Assembly: GCA_966250385.1 (NCBI GenBank)
Contig: CBINHC010000001.1
Coordinates: 124,001 to 188,000 of the forward strand
Length of the DNA stretch: 64,000 nucleotides
Direction of reading: 5' to 3'
Source of the DNA: DASWTL01 sp966250385
GTDB lineage: Bacteria > Bacteroidota > Bacteroidia > Sphingobacteriales > Sphingobacteriaceae
Below the pieces are notes generated by a model that worked only from the letters and a program-made list of their open reading frames with translations, did not search any database and was not told where the DNA came from. The position numbers and the translations under genes were made by a program. Below, piece by piece: positions 42,566-51,927 of this stretch. Within the stretch, counting starts at the first letter, position 1, and every line of letters begins with the position of its first letter.

Positions 42566-43819
42566 GTGGACAGAGTAATTGAAAAAAAGAAATGGAATAC
42601 CAGCCGGATGCTGGGCCTGGCGGGTGTTGCGGTTCTCATCGTACTGATCGTAAGCGCTTTTTACTTCACCTCCGGAAATTCGAAGCTCAACGTCGACGTG
42701 GAGAAGATCACGGTATCCGATGTTAAAAAGGGGGCATTCCAGGAATTTATCCCGGTAAACGGGATCGTCATGCCATTGACCACGATCTACCTGGATGCGG
42801 CCGAAGGCGGCCGGGTTGAGGAGATCTATGCCGAGGACGGAAGCTTCCTGAAAAAAGGCCAGCCCATCCTCAGACTTTCGAATTCTGACCTGGAGCTCAG
42901 TCTGGCCAACCAGGAGACCGCGGTGTTCGATGTATTGACACAGATGCAGAATACGCGGAACAACTCCGAGCAGAATACGATCCGGCAGCTGAACCAGCTT
43001 GCCGAAGTGGAGAACGCCCTGGCCGAGGCTGAACGGCTGTATAAGCTGAACAGGGATCTTTATAAGGAAAAGGCGATCGGATCCCAGGAATTCAAATCCA
43101 CGGAAAATAATTACCGGTATCAGCAACGCAGGCTGAAACTGACCCGGGAAACGCTGAAGAACGATTCAGCTTCAGGAAAACTGCAGGTAAACCAGATGCA
43201 GGAGTCCTATAGCCGGATGCAGAACGCGCTGTCCCTGATGCGTCGGAAGGTGGGTGATCTTATTGTTCGGGCTCCTGTTGATGGCCAGATCACCTCCCTC
43301 GACGCTGAAATCGGTCAGTCCAAGAATAAGGGCGAGCGGCTCGGACAGGTGGACGTGGTCACCGGCTATAAGGTGCGCGCGGATATCGACGAGCACTACA
43401 TTTCCCGGATCTTCAACGGGCTTACCGGGCTGTTCACCCTCAGCGGCAAAGACTACACGCTGCGGGTCCGCAAGATCTATACCCAGGTGAACAACGGCCG
43501 CTTCCAGGTGGACCTGGAGTTCATGGGGGCGGTTCCCGAAGGCATACGGCGCGGTCAGAGCCTTCAGGTCCGCCTGTCGCTCAGCGACGAGACCCAGGCG
43601 GTTCTGGTTCCCAAGGGCGGGTTTTACCAGCAGACCGGCGGCAACTGGATCTTTAAACTGAATAAGGACGGATCGCGCGCCTATAAGGCGGAGATCCAGC
43701 TCGGACGTCAGAACCCCGACTATTACGAGGTGCTGAAAGGGCTTGAGCCCGGAGACAGGGTCGTTACATCAAGTTACGAGAACTACGGTACCAACGAGGA
43801 ACTGGTGCTGAAAAAGTGA
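42566..43819 (+). CDS. HlyD-type periplasmic adaptor (membrane-fusion protein) of an ABC exporter
   Basis: 417 residues, GTG start. One N-terminal membrane helix (about residues 14-34) anchors it in the inner membrane. The periplasmic part has the barrel-sandwich half EGGRVEEIYAEDGSFLKKGQ, a long alpha-hairpin (about 105-220, Gln/Leu/Glu-rich), the returning half VGDLIVRAPVDGQITSLDAE, then beta-barrel and membrane-proximal domains (KVRADIDEHYISRI, LRVRKIYTQVNNGRFQVDLE). It ends with LEPGDRVVTSSYENYG. It should bridge the permeases with the TolC-type protein encoded at the end of the window, as MacA does. It heads the operon-like series and is followed by an ABC ATPase after 98 bases. Confidence 0.94.
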   Translation: MDRVIEKKKWNTSRMLGLAGVAVLIVLIVSAFYFTSGNSKLNVDVEKITVSDVKKGAFQEFIPVNGIVMPLTTIYLDAAEGGRVEEIYAEDGSFLKKGQPILRLSNSDLELSLANQETAVFDVLTQMQNTRNNSEQNTIRQLNQLAEVENALAEAERLYKLNRDLYKEKAIGSQEFKSTENNYRYQQRRLKLTRETLKNDSASGKLQVNQMQESYSRMQNALSLMRRKVGDLIVRAPVDGQITSLDAEIGQSKNKGERLGQVDVVTGYKVRADIDEHYISRIFNGLTGLFTLSGKDYTLRVRKIYTQVNNGRFQVDLEFMGAVPEGIRRGQSLQVRLSLSDETQAVLVPKGGFYQQTGGNWIFKLNKDGSRAYKAEIQLGRQNPDYYEVLKGLEPGDRVVTSSYENYGTNEELVLKK

Positions 43820-43917
43820 TCCGTTCCGGGGTGCGTACCTGTAACAAGCACATACATGAATACATCAATACGGGGAGTAGGGCGGACTGAAACCCGATCA
43901 AAAAAATAACCTGCGAA

Positions 43918-44595
43918 ATGATAAAAATTACAGACCTGGAAAAAGTGTACCGCACAGAAGACATTGAAACGGTGGCACTGAACAAACTCTCATTTGAAGT
44001 AAAACAAGGTGAATTCGTGGCCATCATGGGGCCTTCCGGATGCGGCAAGTCAACGCTCCTGAACATCCTGGGCCTCCTGGATGATCCGGACGGCGGAAGC
44101 TTTGTTTTCAACGGACAGGAGATCGCACACTTTTCGGAAAGCAAGCGTGCAGAACTGCGTAAACGGAACATCGGCTTCGTGTTCCAGAGCTTCAACCTCA
44201 TTGACGAACTGACGGTATTTGAAAACGTCGAGCTGCCGCTGATCTACCTCGGAATGAAGACATCCGAGCGGAAAGAAAAAGTGGAGGAGGTTCTTAAGAA
44301 GATGCAGGTCATGCACCGCAGGAATCACTTCCCGCAGCAGCTGTCCGGCGGTCAGCAGCAGCGTGTGGCCGTAGCCCGGGCGGTTGTGAATAATCCGAAG
44401 CTGATCCTGGCGGATGAGCCTACCGGAAACCTGGACTCTTCAAACGGCAACGAGGTCATGCAGCTGATGACCGAGCTGAACGATCAGGGAACCACGATCA
44501 TCATGGTAACGCACTCCGAGCATGACGCCCGGTACAGTCACCGGATCATCCGGCTGCTTGACGGCCAGCTGGTCATGGAGAATAACCTGGTTTAG
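43918..44595 (+). CDS. ABC transporter ATP-binding protein, MacB/LolD type (first copy)
   Basis: 225 residues. Walker A is GPSGCGKST (about 40-48), the Q loop lies in GFVFQSFNLIDELTVFENVELP, the signature is LSGGQQQRVAVARAVV, Walker B plus D loop is LILADEPTGNLDSSNG and the switch histidine is in MVTHSEHDARYSHR. All catalytic residues are present. The FNLIDELTVFENVELPLIYLG stretch is characteristic of the MacB/LolD/FtsE branch, which drives mechanotransmission permeases and not substrate channels. It should energise one or several of the seven permeases that follow, the first starting 59 bases downstream. Confidence 0.95.
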   Translation: MIKITDLEKVYRTEDIETVALNKLSFEVKQGEFVAIMGPSGCGKSTLLNILGLLDDPDGGSFVFNGQEIAHFSESKRAELRKRNIGFVFQSFNLIDELTVFENVELPLIYLGMKTSERKEKVEEVLKKMQVMHRRNHFPQQLSGGQQQRVAVARAVVNNPKLILADEPTGNLDSSNGNEVMQLMTELNDQGTTIIMVTHSEHDARYSHRIIRLLDGQLVMENNLV

Positions 44596-44654
44596 GCAGC
44601 AGGGCCGCCCGTCGTCTACTTAACGTTTTTTCAAAAGTCGCATACTCACAGATC

Positions 44655-47021
44655 ATGTTAAAAAATTATTTGAAGGTCGCCGTCCGGAACCTTCTTCGCA
44701 ACAAGGGTTTTTCCGCCATCAATATTTTCGGACTGGCGATCGGTATGGCCAGCGCCATGCTTATCCTGTTATGGATCCGCAATGAGGTCAGTTATGACCA
44801 GTTCCACGAAAAGAAGGACCGGATCTATAATGCCTGGAACCGGGCCGAATTCAGCGGCGAGCTGCAGTGCTGGAGCACCACCCCGAAAGTACTGGCCAGG
44901 ACCATGGAGAAAGACTTCCCTGAGGTGGAACAGACCACCCGGGTGAACTGGTCGAGCAGCTATCTCTTCAGCGTCGGAGACAAGCGTCTGACCGTGAGCG
45001 GCACGGTCGTCGACTCCAACTTTTTGCAGGTATTTACATTTCCGCTGCTGAAAGGCGACCCGAATACGGTACTGCACGATATGCACTCCATCGTTCTGAC
45101 CGAGCGCCTGGCGAAGAAGCTTTTTGGGGATGAAGATCCGATGGGTAAGATCATCAAACTCGACAATAAGGACCATTTTACGGTGACCGGTCTGCTTCAG
45201 GACCCGCCGGCGAATACCCGTTTTCAGTTCGAATATCTGCTTCCCTGGAGTTATCTGCGTTCACAGGGCGGCGATGATACCAACTGGGGGAACAACTCGA
45301 CCAGTACGTATGTCCTCCTGAAGCCGAACGCCAGCGTAGCTTCCCTCAATGAAAAAATGAAGGCGCTGAAACCCCGCTATCAGCCTGAAGAGGACAAGTG
45401 GGAGATGTTTGTCTACCCGATCGACCGGTGGCGCCTGTACTCCAGTTTCGAGAACGGGGTAGAGAATGGAAACGGCCGGATCCAGTATGTGCGGTTATTC
45501 GGAATGATTGCAGGATTCATCCTGCTGATCGCCTGTATCAATTTCATGAACCTGAGCACTGCCCGCAGCGAGAAACGAGCCAAGGAGGTGGGGATCCGCA
45601 AGGTCGTTGGCGCGCAGAAGGGATCGCTGGTCGGCCAGTTCATCGGCGAGTCGGTCCTGATGGCGTTCCTGGCCGCCGTGATCGCCGTCCTGATCGTCGT
45701 GCTGATTCTTCCCGCCTTCAACCAGCTGATCGGAGAACAGGTAGATATTGACTACGGCCAATGGAATATCTGGGCTGCGCTCCTGGGCTTTATCGTATTT
45801 ACAGGGCTGCTGGCAGGCAGTTACCCGGCCTTTTTCCTTTCCTCTTTCCAGCCCGTCAAGGTACTGAAGGGAACCTTCAGAAAAACGAATGCCGTGATCA
45901 GTCCGCGGAAGGTCCTGGTTGTTCTGCAATTCACTTTCGCCATCGTGCTGATCATTTGTACGATCATCGTCAAACAGCAGATCGACCACGCCCGGAACCG
46001 CCAGGCCGGGTATGACCGGAACAACCTGGTTTATCATTTCCTTACCGGGGACGTCCAGAAGAACTTTGAACTGATCCGGCAGGAGCTGCTCTCCTCCGGG
46101 GTTGCCGCTTCCGTCACCAAGACCAGTTCACCGCTGACCGAAAGCTGGAGCGACGGCTGGGGGCAGGAGTGGGAAGGCAAGGACCCGAACGACAAGACCG
46201 ATTTCTACCGCTATACGCAGGAAGGCGGACTGGGGGTAACAGCAGGGCTTCAGTTCGTCCAGGGCCGGGATTTCGACCTGAAAAAGTTCCCGACCGATTC
46301 GACCGGAATGATCATCAACGAGTCCGCCCTGAAGGTGATGAAATTCAAAGAGCCGATCGGAAAGATCGTGCGGGATAACGGCATCGAGTGGCATATCGTA
46401 GGGGTCATCAAGGATTTTATTCTGACTTCTCCGTATGAACCTACCCGGCCGATGCTGATATCAGGAGCCAAGGCGGACTGGTTCAACGTCATGCTGATCA
46501 AATTCAACAGCCGGAATTCAACAGCCGATAATCTGAAAAAGGCTGAGGTCATTTTCAGGAAGTACAACCCGGAATACCCCTTCGAATACAAGTTCGTAGA
46601 CGAACAGTATGCCCGGAAATTCGAGGCTGAACAGCGCATCGGTACCCTTTCAGGAATCTTCTCCGGCCTTGCGGTCCTGATCTCATGCCTGGGACTGTTC
46701 GGCCTGGCGACCTATATGGCCGAGAACCGGATCAAGGAGATCGGCGTCCGGAAAGTGCTGGGAGCGTCCGTTGTCAGTATCACCGGTCTGCTGTCGAAAG
46801 ACTTCCTGAAGCTGGTGGGAATCTCCTTCCTGATTGCCGCGCCGGTCGCCTGGTGGGCGATGCATAACTGGCTGCAGGACTATACCTACCGGGTGGAGAT
46901 CCGGTGGTGGGTCTTCCTTCTCGCCGGGGTCCTGTCAATCCTGATTGCCGTCCTGACGGTCAGCTACCAGGCTATCAAGGCGGCAACGGCCAACCCGGTG
47001 CGCAGCCTCCGGAGCGAGTAA
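44655..47021 (+). CDS. FtsX/MacB-type ABC permease, array copy 1
   Basis: 788 residues with two MacB-like halves in one chain. TM1 (about 20-42) is followed by a periplasmic MacB_PCD domain (to about 283) and three helices with the FtsX motif NFMNLSTARSEKRAKEVGIRK, split after 20 residues; a fifth helix KVLVVLQFTFAIVLIICTII near 427-446 opens the second half. That half has a second periplasmic domain and three C-terminal helices around SCLGLFGLATYMAENRIKEIG. It therefore has about eight membrane helices, enough for a complete mechanotransmission unit. Segment DRWRLYSSFENG places it in a subgroup with copy 3. It probably couples ATP hydrolysis in the cytoplasm to movements of the adaptor and TolC parts in the periplasm. 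Confidence 0.93.
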   Translation: MLKNYLKVAVRNLLRNKGFSAINIFGLAIGMASAMLILLWIRNEVSYDQFHEKKDRIYNAWNRAEFSGELQCWSTTPKVLARTMEKDFPEVEQTTRVNWSSSYLFSVGDKRLTVSGTVVDSNFLQVFTFPLLKGDPNTVLHDMHSIVLTERLAKKLFGDEDPMGKIIKLDNKDHFTVTGLLQDPPANTRFQFEYLLPWSYLRSQGGDDTNWGNNSTSTYVLLKPNASVASLNEKMKALKPRYQPEEDKWEMFVYPIDRWRLYSSFENGVENGNGRIQYVRLFGMIAGFILLIACINFMNLSTARSEKRAKEVGIRKVVGAQKGSLVGQFIGESVLMAFLAAVIAVLIVVLILPAFNQLIGEQVDIDYGQWNIWAALLGFIVFTGLLAGSYPAFFLSSFQPVKVLKGTFRKTNAVISPRKVLVVLQFTFAIVLIICTIIVKQQIDHARNRQAGYDRNNLVYHFLTGDVQKNFELIRQELLSSGVAASVTKTSSPLTESWSDGWGQEWEGKDPNDKTDFYRYTQEGGLGVTAGLQFVQGRDFDLKKFPTDSTGMIINESALKVMKFKEPIGKIVRDNGIEWHIVGVIKDFILTSPYEPTRPMLISGAKADWFNVMLIKFNSRNSTADNLKKAEVIFRKYNPEYPFEYKFVDEQYARKFEAEQRIGTLSGIFSGLAVLISCLGLFGLATYMAENRIKEIGVRKVLGASVVSITGLLSKDFLKLVGISFLIAAPVAWWAMHNWLQDYTYRVEIRWWVFLLAGVLSILIAVLTVSYQAIKAATANPVRSLRSE

Positions 47022-47096
47022 CCTTCATGAAGACAGCGGAGGGGAGCCATCGGCAGCCTGCATAACGGATGTAACGAAACATAAAACTGAAGTGTC

Positions 47097-49520
47097 ATGC
47101 TTAAAAGCTATTTTAAAATAGGATTTCGGAGCCTGATGAAATACAAGTTCATCTCGTTCATCAATCTTTTCGGTCTGAGTATCGGACTGACCTGCTGCAT
47201 GCTGATATTCATGTACGTTAAAAATGAGTTCAGCTACGACCGTTTCCATCAGAAGGCTGATCAGATCTACCGTATCGAAAGAAGCTTCAACGACCCGGAA
47301 TCGGGTATGGTCAACCTCGAGCTGAGCGCAGTAGCACCTCCATTCGCGCACCTGCTGCTGAATGATTTCAAAGAGATCGAAAACCTTACCCGTTTCATAC
47401 CCAACGGGTCGACACCGCTGCGCTATGAAGAAAAGATGTTCAACCAGGAAGACGTTTACTGGGCGGACGAAAAGTTCTTCCAGGTCTTTGATGTGCGGGT
47501 CACCCGCGGAAACCCGGCCAGCGCCCTCACCGAACCCTATTCCATCATGCTGTCCGAGGAGGCTGCCGAAAAGTATTTCGGAAAGGCCGACCCGATGAAC
47601 AGGATGGTGCGGATGAACAACCAGTACAATTTCAGGGTGACCGGCGTATTCGAAGCGCTGCCCTCCAACGCTCATTTTCATCCGGAGGTCATGCTCTCGT
47701 TCAATACCCTGCGCGACCCGGCCATCTACGGTGAAGAAAACCTGCGGACGAACTTCGGAAACAATTCCTTCTATACCTACCTGCAGCTTCCGCAGGGTTA
47801 TGACCCTGATAGGCTTGAATCGCAGTTCCCGGCATTCCTGGACCGCTATATCAACGAGGGTCCGGTTAAGGCTTCAAAGTACACCTCCCTGCATCTGCGG
47901 AAGCTGACCGATATTCACCTGAAATCCCACCGGGATGACGAGATCGAAGAGAACGGCGATATCCGGAGGGTGTACATTTTCTCGGCGATCGCCCTTTTCA
48001 TCCTGCTGATCGCCTCGATCAATTATATGAACCTTTCGACTGCCCGGTCGGTTCTGCGGGCCCGCGAGATCGGTATCCGCAAAGTGGTCGGAGCGGGGAA
48101 GCGCGAAATCGTCGGACAGTTTCTGTCCGAGTCCGTGCTCATATGCTGGCTGGCCGCCATTCTGGCCTTCCTGCTGATCTGGTTCACCCTGCCATGGCTG
48201 AACCGCGTTTCCGGGCAGGAATTGTCCGCCGGTATGCTGCTGCAGTGGAATGTACTGACCCTGCTGCTGTTGTTCCCGTTCGCTGTCGGACTGCTCTCAG
48301 GCATATATCCCGCACTCTTCCTCTCGTCCTTCCAGCCGGTAAAGGTCCTGAAAGGAACGCTTAAGGTGGGCGGAAAAAGTACCTCACTGAGAAAAGTGCT
48401 GGTGGTGACCCAGTTCTCCATCTCCATTATTCTGATCATCTGTACCGCCATCGTGTTCAGGCAGCTGCGTTACATGCAAAATAAGTCGCTCGGCTTCTCC
48501 CGTGAACACATCGTCGTCCTGAACAATAACGCCGCTCTCGGCCAGAATTACGAGGCTTTCCGGACCGCCCTGCTGGCAGATCCGGCTATCAAAAATGCCG
48601 GCCGGTCTTCCCGTATTCCGAGCGGCCGGCTGCTCGATGCCAGCGGATCGTACATCAGCCGGGGAGACTCGCTTGCGCCCGCCAAGGCGGACATCAAGGT
48701 CGTGATCATCGATGAGGACTTTATCCCGACCTACGGCATCCAGGTCCTCGATGGCCGTAACTTTTCCCGTGCCTTCCCGGCGGATACGCTGTCGTTCCTG
48801 ATCAACGAGGCTGCCGTAAAGGTCCTCGGGCTCAGATCCGGAAATGAGGCCGTCGGAAAAGGATTCCAGTACGGACCGCGCCGGGGACAGCTGATCGGCG
48901 TATTCAAGGACTTCCACTTTGAATCCCTCCACCAGCGGATCCTGCCGATGGTCTTTCAGAAGGCGCTTCCTTCCCAGACCGGGGGCGGAAATATCTCCGT
49001 CAAGATCAGCGGAAGCAACATTCCCGGGGCCCTGGCACATATCGAAAGCACCTGGAAGAAGTTCGTTCCCGGGATCCCCTTTGAGTATAATTTCCTGGAT
49101 GAACGGTTTGCGGATCTGTACCGGGCCGAAAGCCGGCAGCGGTCGATCTTTACCGCGTTCACCGGCATCGCCATATTCATCGCCTGCCTCGGCCTGTTCG
49201 GACTGTCCGCCTTCACCATCACCCAGCGGGTCAAGGAGATCGGAATCCGGAAGGTCCTGGGCGCAAGCGTGCGGGACATTGTCCTGACCCTCTCGAAGGA
49301 TTTCATGGCCCTGGTCCTGGTCGCAGCCGTGATCGCCTTTCCGGTCGCCTGGTATGCCATGAACAACTGGCTGGACGATTTCGCCTACCGGGTCAGCATC
49401 ACCTGGTCGGTATTTATCCTGGCGGCAATTATCGCCGCCGCCGTCGCCTTCCTGACCATCAGTGTCCAGGCCATCAAGGCGGCCTTAGCCAACCCGATCA
49501 AAAGCTTAAGAACAGAATAG
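47097..49520 (+). CDS. FtsX/MacB-type ABC permease, array copy 2
   Basis: 807 residues with the same double-FtsX layout. It starts MLKSYFKIGFRSLMKYKFIS, has TM1 near 22-43, the first FtsX block after SINYMNLSTARSVLRAREIG and the second around ACLGLFGLSAFTITQRVKEIG. Before TM2 it has LRKLTDIHLKSHRDDEIEEN, the segment typical of the larger subgroup in this array. The C-terminus is ANPIKSLRTE. The gap from copy 1 is 75 bases, the largest in the array, so a separate internal promoter is possible although no consensus match was seen. The next copy starts 2 bases after its stop, indicating tight coupling. Confidence 0.93.
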   Translation: MLKSYFKIGFRSLMKYKFISFINLFGLSIGLTCCMLIFMYVKNEFSYDRFHQKADQIYRIERSFNDPESGMVNLELSAVAPPFAHLLLNDFKEIENLTRFIPNGSTPLRYEEKMFNQEDVYWADEKFFQVFDVRVTRGNPASALTEPYSIMLSEEAAEKYFGKADPMNRMVRMNNQYNFRVTGVFEALPSNAHFHPEVMLSFNTLRDPAIYGEENLRTNFGNNSFYTYLQLPQGYDPDRLESQFPAFLDRYINEGPVKASKYTSLHLRKLTDIHLKSHRDDEIEENGDIRRVYIFSAIALFILLIASINYMNLSTARSVLRAREIGIRKVVGAGKREIVGQFLSESVLICWLAAILAFLLIWFTLPWLNRVSGQELSAGMLLQWNVLTLLLLFPFAVGLLSGIYPALFLSSFQPVKVLKGTLKVGGKSTSLRKVLVVTQFSISIILIICTAIVFRQLRYMQNKSLGFSREHIVVLNNNAALGQNYEAFRTALLADPAIKNAGRSSRIPSGRLLDASGSYISRGDSLAPAKADIKVVIIDEDFIPTYGIQVLDGRNFSRAFPADTLSFLINEAAVKVLGLRSGNEAVGKGFQYGPRRGQLIGVFKDFHFESLHQRILPMVFQKALPSQTGGGNISVKISGSNIPGALAHIESTWKKFVPGIPFEYNFLDERFADLYRAESRQRSIFTAFTGIAIFIACLGLFGLSAFTITQRVKEIGIRKVLGASVRDIVLTLSKDFMALVLVAAVIAFPVAWYAMNNWLDDFAYRVSITWSVFILAAIIAAAVAFLTISVQAIKAALANPIKSLRTE

Positions 49521-49522
49521 CC

Positions 49523-51883
49523 ATGTTTCGAATTTATTTCAAAACCGCATTCAGAAGGCTCCTGATGAACAAGGCCTTCTCGCTGATCAATATTGCCGGA
49601 CTGAGTATCGGGATGGCCAGCACCCTGCTGATCCTCGTGTGGATCTACAACGAAAGGTCCTGGGACCGGTACAATACGAATTACTCTGACATCTACCATG
49701 TTAAGATCAACCGGAACTTCAACGGAGAACTGAATACCGGCGATGACATGATGTACCCGCTTTCCAAAGCCGCCAAGGCGACCTTTCCGGAAGTGGAGTA
49801 TGCAACGAGCGTTACCTTCGGGGACAATACGCTGTTCACGGTGGGCGACAAGCGACTGAACAAGAGTACGGTCACCGTGTCGCCGGACTTTTTCAACGTG
49901 TTCACGTTTGAAACAGTGCAGGGCAATCCCGGGGCAGCGGTTCAGGATCCGGATGCCGTGATACTCACCGAAGGTTCAGCAACAGCCCTGTTTGGTCATA
50001 CGAACGTGGTCGGGGAAGCGCTTGAAGTCAATAATCACCGGACTGCTGTCGTCAAGGCGGTTGTCCGCGATGTGCCGGTCAACAGCACCATACAGTTCGA
50101 CGCGGTCATTCCGGTCAATCCTTCATCCCCGGCCATCCGGGAGGCCGATAACGACTGGGTGAACTGCTCACGACGCGTATTCTTTAAAACCCGCGCCGGA
50201 ACTGACATCGCGGGTCTGGAAAAGAAAGTGCTGGAGCTGGTAAAGACCCGGACCGGCTCTGAAAACCCCACAACCAGGGGCAGTATCATCCTGCACCCGA
50301 TGAAAAAATGGCGGTTGTACAGCGAGTTCAAGGACGGCCGGAACACGGGCGGCCGGATCGAATATGTTAACCTGTTTTCCTGTATTGCGGTCATCATACT
50401 GGTCATTGCCTGCGTCAACTTCATGAACCTTTCGACCGCCCGGTCTGAAAAGCGTGCCCGCGAGGTTGGGATCCGCAAGACGCTCGGATCTGCCAGGAAG
50501 CAGCTGCTGGGCCAGTTCCTGGCGGAATCGATGCTGATCTCCCTGCTGGCCGTCATACTGGCCCTGGCGATCGTCTCGCTGAGCCTGCCCGCATTTGAGG
50601 ATATCCTGAGGCTGAAGCTGACCATCCCGTACCGGGATGGCCGGACCTGGATGCTGGTCGCCGGACTGGTGCTGGTCACCGGGGTGCTGGCCGGAAGCTA
50701 TCCGGCGTTCTACCTCTCTGCTTTCAATCCCGTAAAGGTTCTCAAGGGAACATTCCTGCCCGGACCCCGCGGCATGGTACCACGGAAGGTACTGGTGACC
50801 TTCCAGTTCATCGTATCCATCATCCTGATCTCAGCGACGCTGATTATCTATAAACAGCTTCAGCACGTTAAGGACCGGGACCTCGGCTATGACCAGGAGC
50901 ACCTGCTTATGGTCAACTCCTCACCGGACGTCGACCGGAGCTATGAAGCCCTGAAGAATGACCTGCTCCAGACCGGCGCAGTGGCCTCCGTAAACCGGAC
51001 TTCCGGTCCGGTGACGAATATCTTCATGTTTACCTCGGGGATCAGGTACCCCGGCGCGGCGGCAAACGCCGAGCTGATCGTCGGGTTCGCTTTTTCTTCC
51101 GATGATTTCATCAGGACGATGAAGGCCAGGCTCGTGGCCGGCCGGGATTTCAAGCCGGGCGATTCGAATACCGTCATCTTTAACCGGGAGGCAATCAAGG
51201 CGATGGGGCTGAAGGATCCGGTCGGGAAGGAGATTACCTGGGCCGGAAAGACCCGGCGCATCATCGGCGTGATGGACAATATGGTTATGATCTCGCCCTT
51301 CCAGTCGCCCAGCCCGTTCATGGCGTCCTATGAGGACAAATGGTCCGGACGACTGAATGTCCGGCTTGCTCAGGGTACCGACGTCAGGAAGGCAGTGGAG
51401 CGGGTGGGTGCGGTCTACAGGAAATACAGTGTGGAATATCCCTATGAATACCGGTTCGTCAACGACGACTTCAACCAGAAGTTCAATACCGAACAGCTCA
51501 TCGGGCAGCTTTCGGTGATCCTTGCCGGCCTGGCTATCTTCATCTGCTGCCTGGGCCTTTTCGGCCTGGTGGCCACCTCCATCGAGCGCCGCACCAAGGA
51601 GATCGGCATCCGGAAGGTCCTCGGCGCTTCGGTGCAGAGTTTACTGTTCCTGATCTCCAGGGAGTTCCTGCTGCTGGTGATCATCGCCTTCGCAACCGCC
51701 ATCCCCGCTGCCTGGTGGGGAATGAACCGGTGGCTTGATAACTATGCGTACCGGATCGATATCGGCATCGGCCTGTTCGTCATGGTCGGGCTGGTTTTGC
51801 TGTTCATTGTCGGGCTGACGATCAGCCTGAATGCCAGCAGGGCCGCCCTGAATACCCCTGTGAAAAGTCTCAGGGCTGAATAA
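49523..51883 (+). CDS. FtsX/MacB-type ABC permease, array copy 3
   Basis: 786 residues, double-FtsX layout, beginning MFRIYFKTAFRRLLMNKAFS. It groups with copy 1: both have VGDKRL in the first periplasmic domain and KKWRLYSEFKDGRNTGGRIE before TM2. FtsX block one is NFMNLSTARSEKRAREVGIR and block two CCLGLFGLVATSIERRTKEIG, split here only as text. In the second periplasmic domain GRDFKPGDSNTVIFNREAIK is the counterpart of the GRxF...INExA motif of the others, with Arg replacing Glu. The end is NTPVKSLRAE, slightly off the array consensus. It starts 2 bases after copy 2. Confidence 0.93.
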   Translation: MFRIYFKTAFRRLLMNKAFSLINIAGLSIGMASTLLILVWIYNERSWDRYNTNYSDIYHVKINRNFNGELNTGDDMMYPLSKAAKATFPEVEYATSVTFGDNTLFTVGDKRLNKSTVTVSPDFFNVFTFETVQGNPGAAVQDPDAVILTEGSATALFGHTNVVGEALEVNNHRTAVVKAVVRDVPVNSTIQFDAVIPVNPSSPAIREADNDWVNCSRRVFFKTRAGTDIAGLEKKVLELVKTRTGSENPTTRGSIILHPMKKWRLYSEFKDGRNTGGRIEYVNLFSCIAVIILVIACVNFMNLSTARSEKRAREVGIRKTLGSARKQLLGQFLAESMLISLLAVILALAIVSLSLPAFEDILRLKLTIPYRDGRTWMLVAGLVLVTGVLAGSYPAFYLSAFNPVKVLKGTFLPGPRGMVPRKVLVTFQFIVSIILISATLIIYKQLQHVKDRDLGYDQEHLLMVNSSPDVDRSYEALKNDLLQTGAVASVNRTSGPVTNIFMFTSGIRYPGAAANAELIVGFAFSSDDFIRTMKARLVAGRDFKPGDSNTVIFNREAIKAMGLKDPVGKEITWAGKTRRIIGVMDNMVMISPFQSPSPFMASYEDKWSGRLNVRLAQGTDVRKAVERVGAVYRKYSVEYPYEYRFVNDDFNQKFNTEQLIGQLSVILAGLAIFICCLGLFGLVATSIERRTKEIGIRKVLGASVQSLLFLISREFLLLVIIAFATAIPAAWWGMNRWLDNYAYRIDIGIGLFVMVGLVLLFIVGLTISLNASRAALNTPVKSLRAE

Positions 51884-51927
51884 GTGATGTGCCGGCGTTT
51901 CCGGCGCTTAATTCTAAAGGATCGGAC

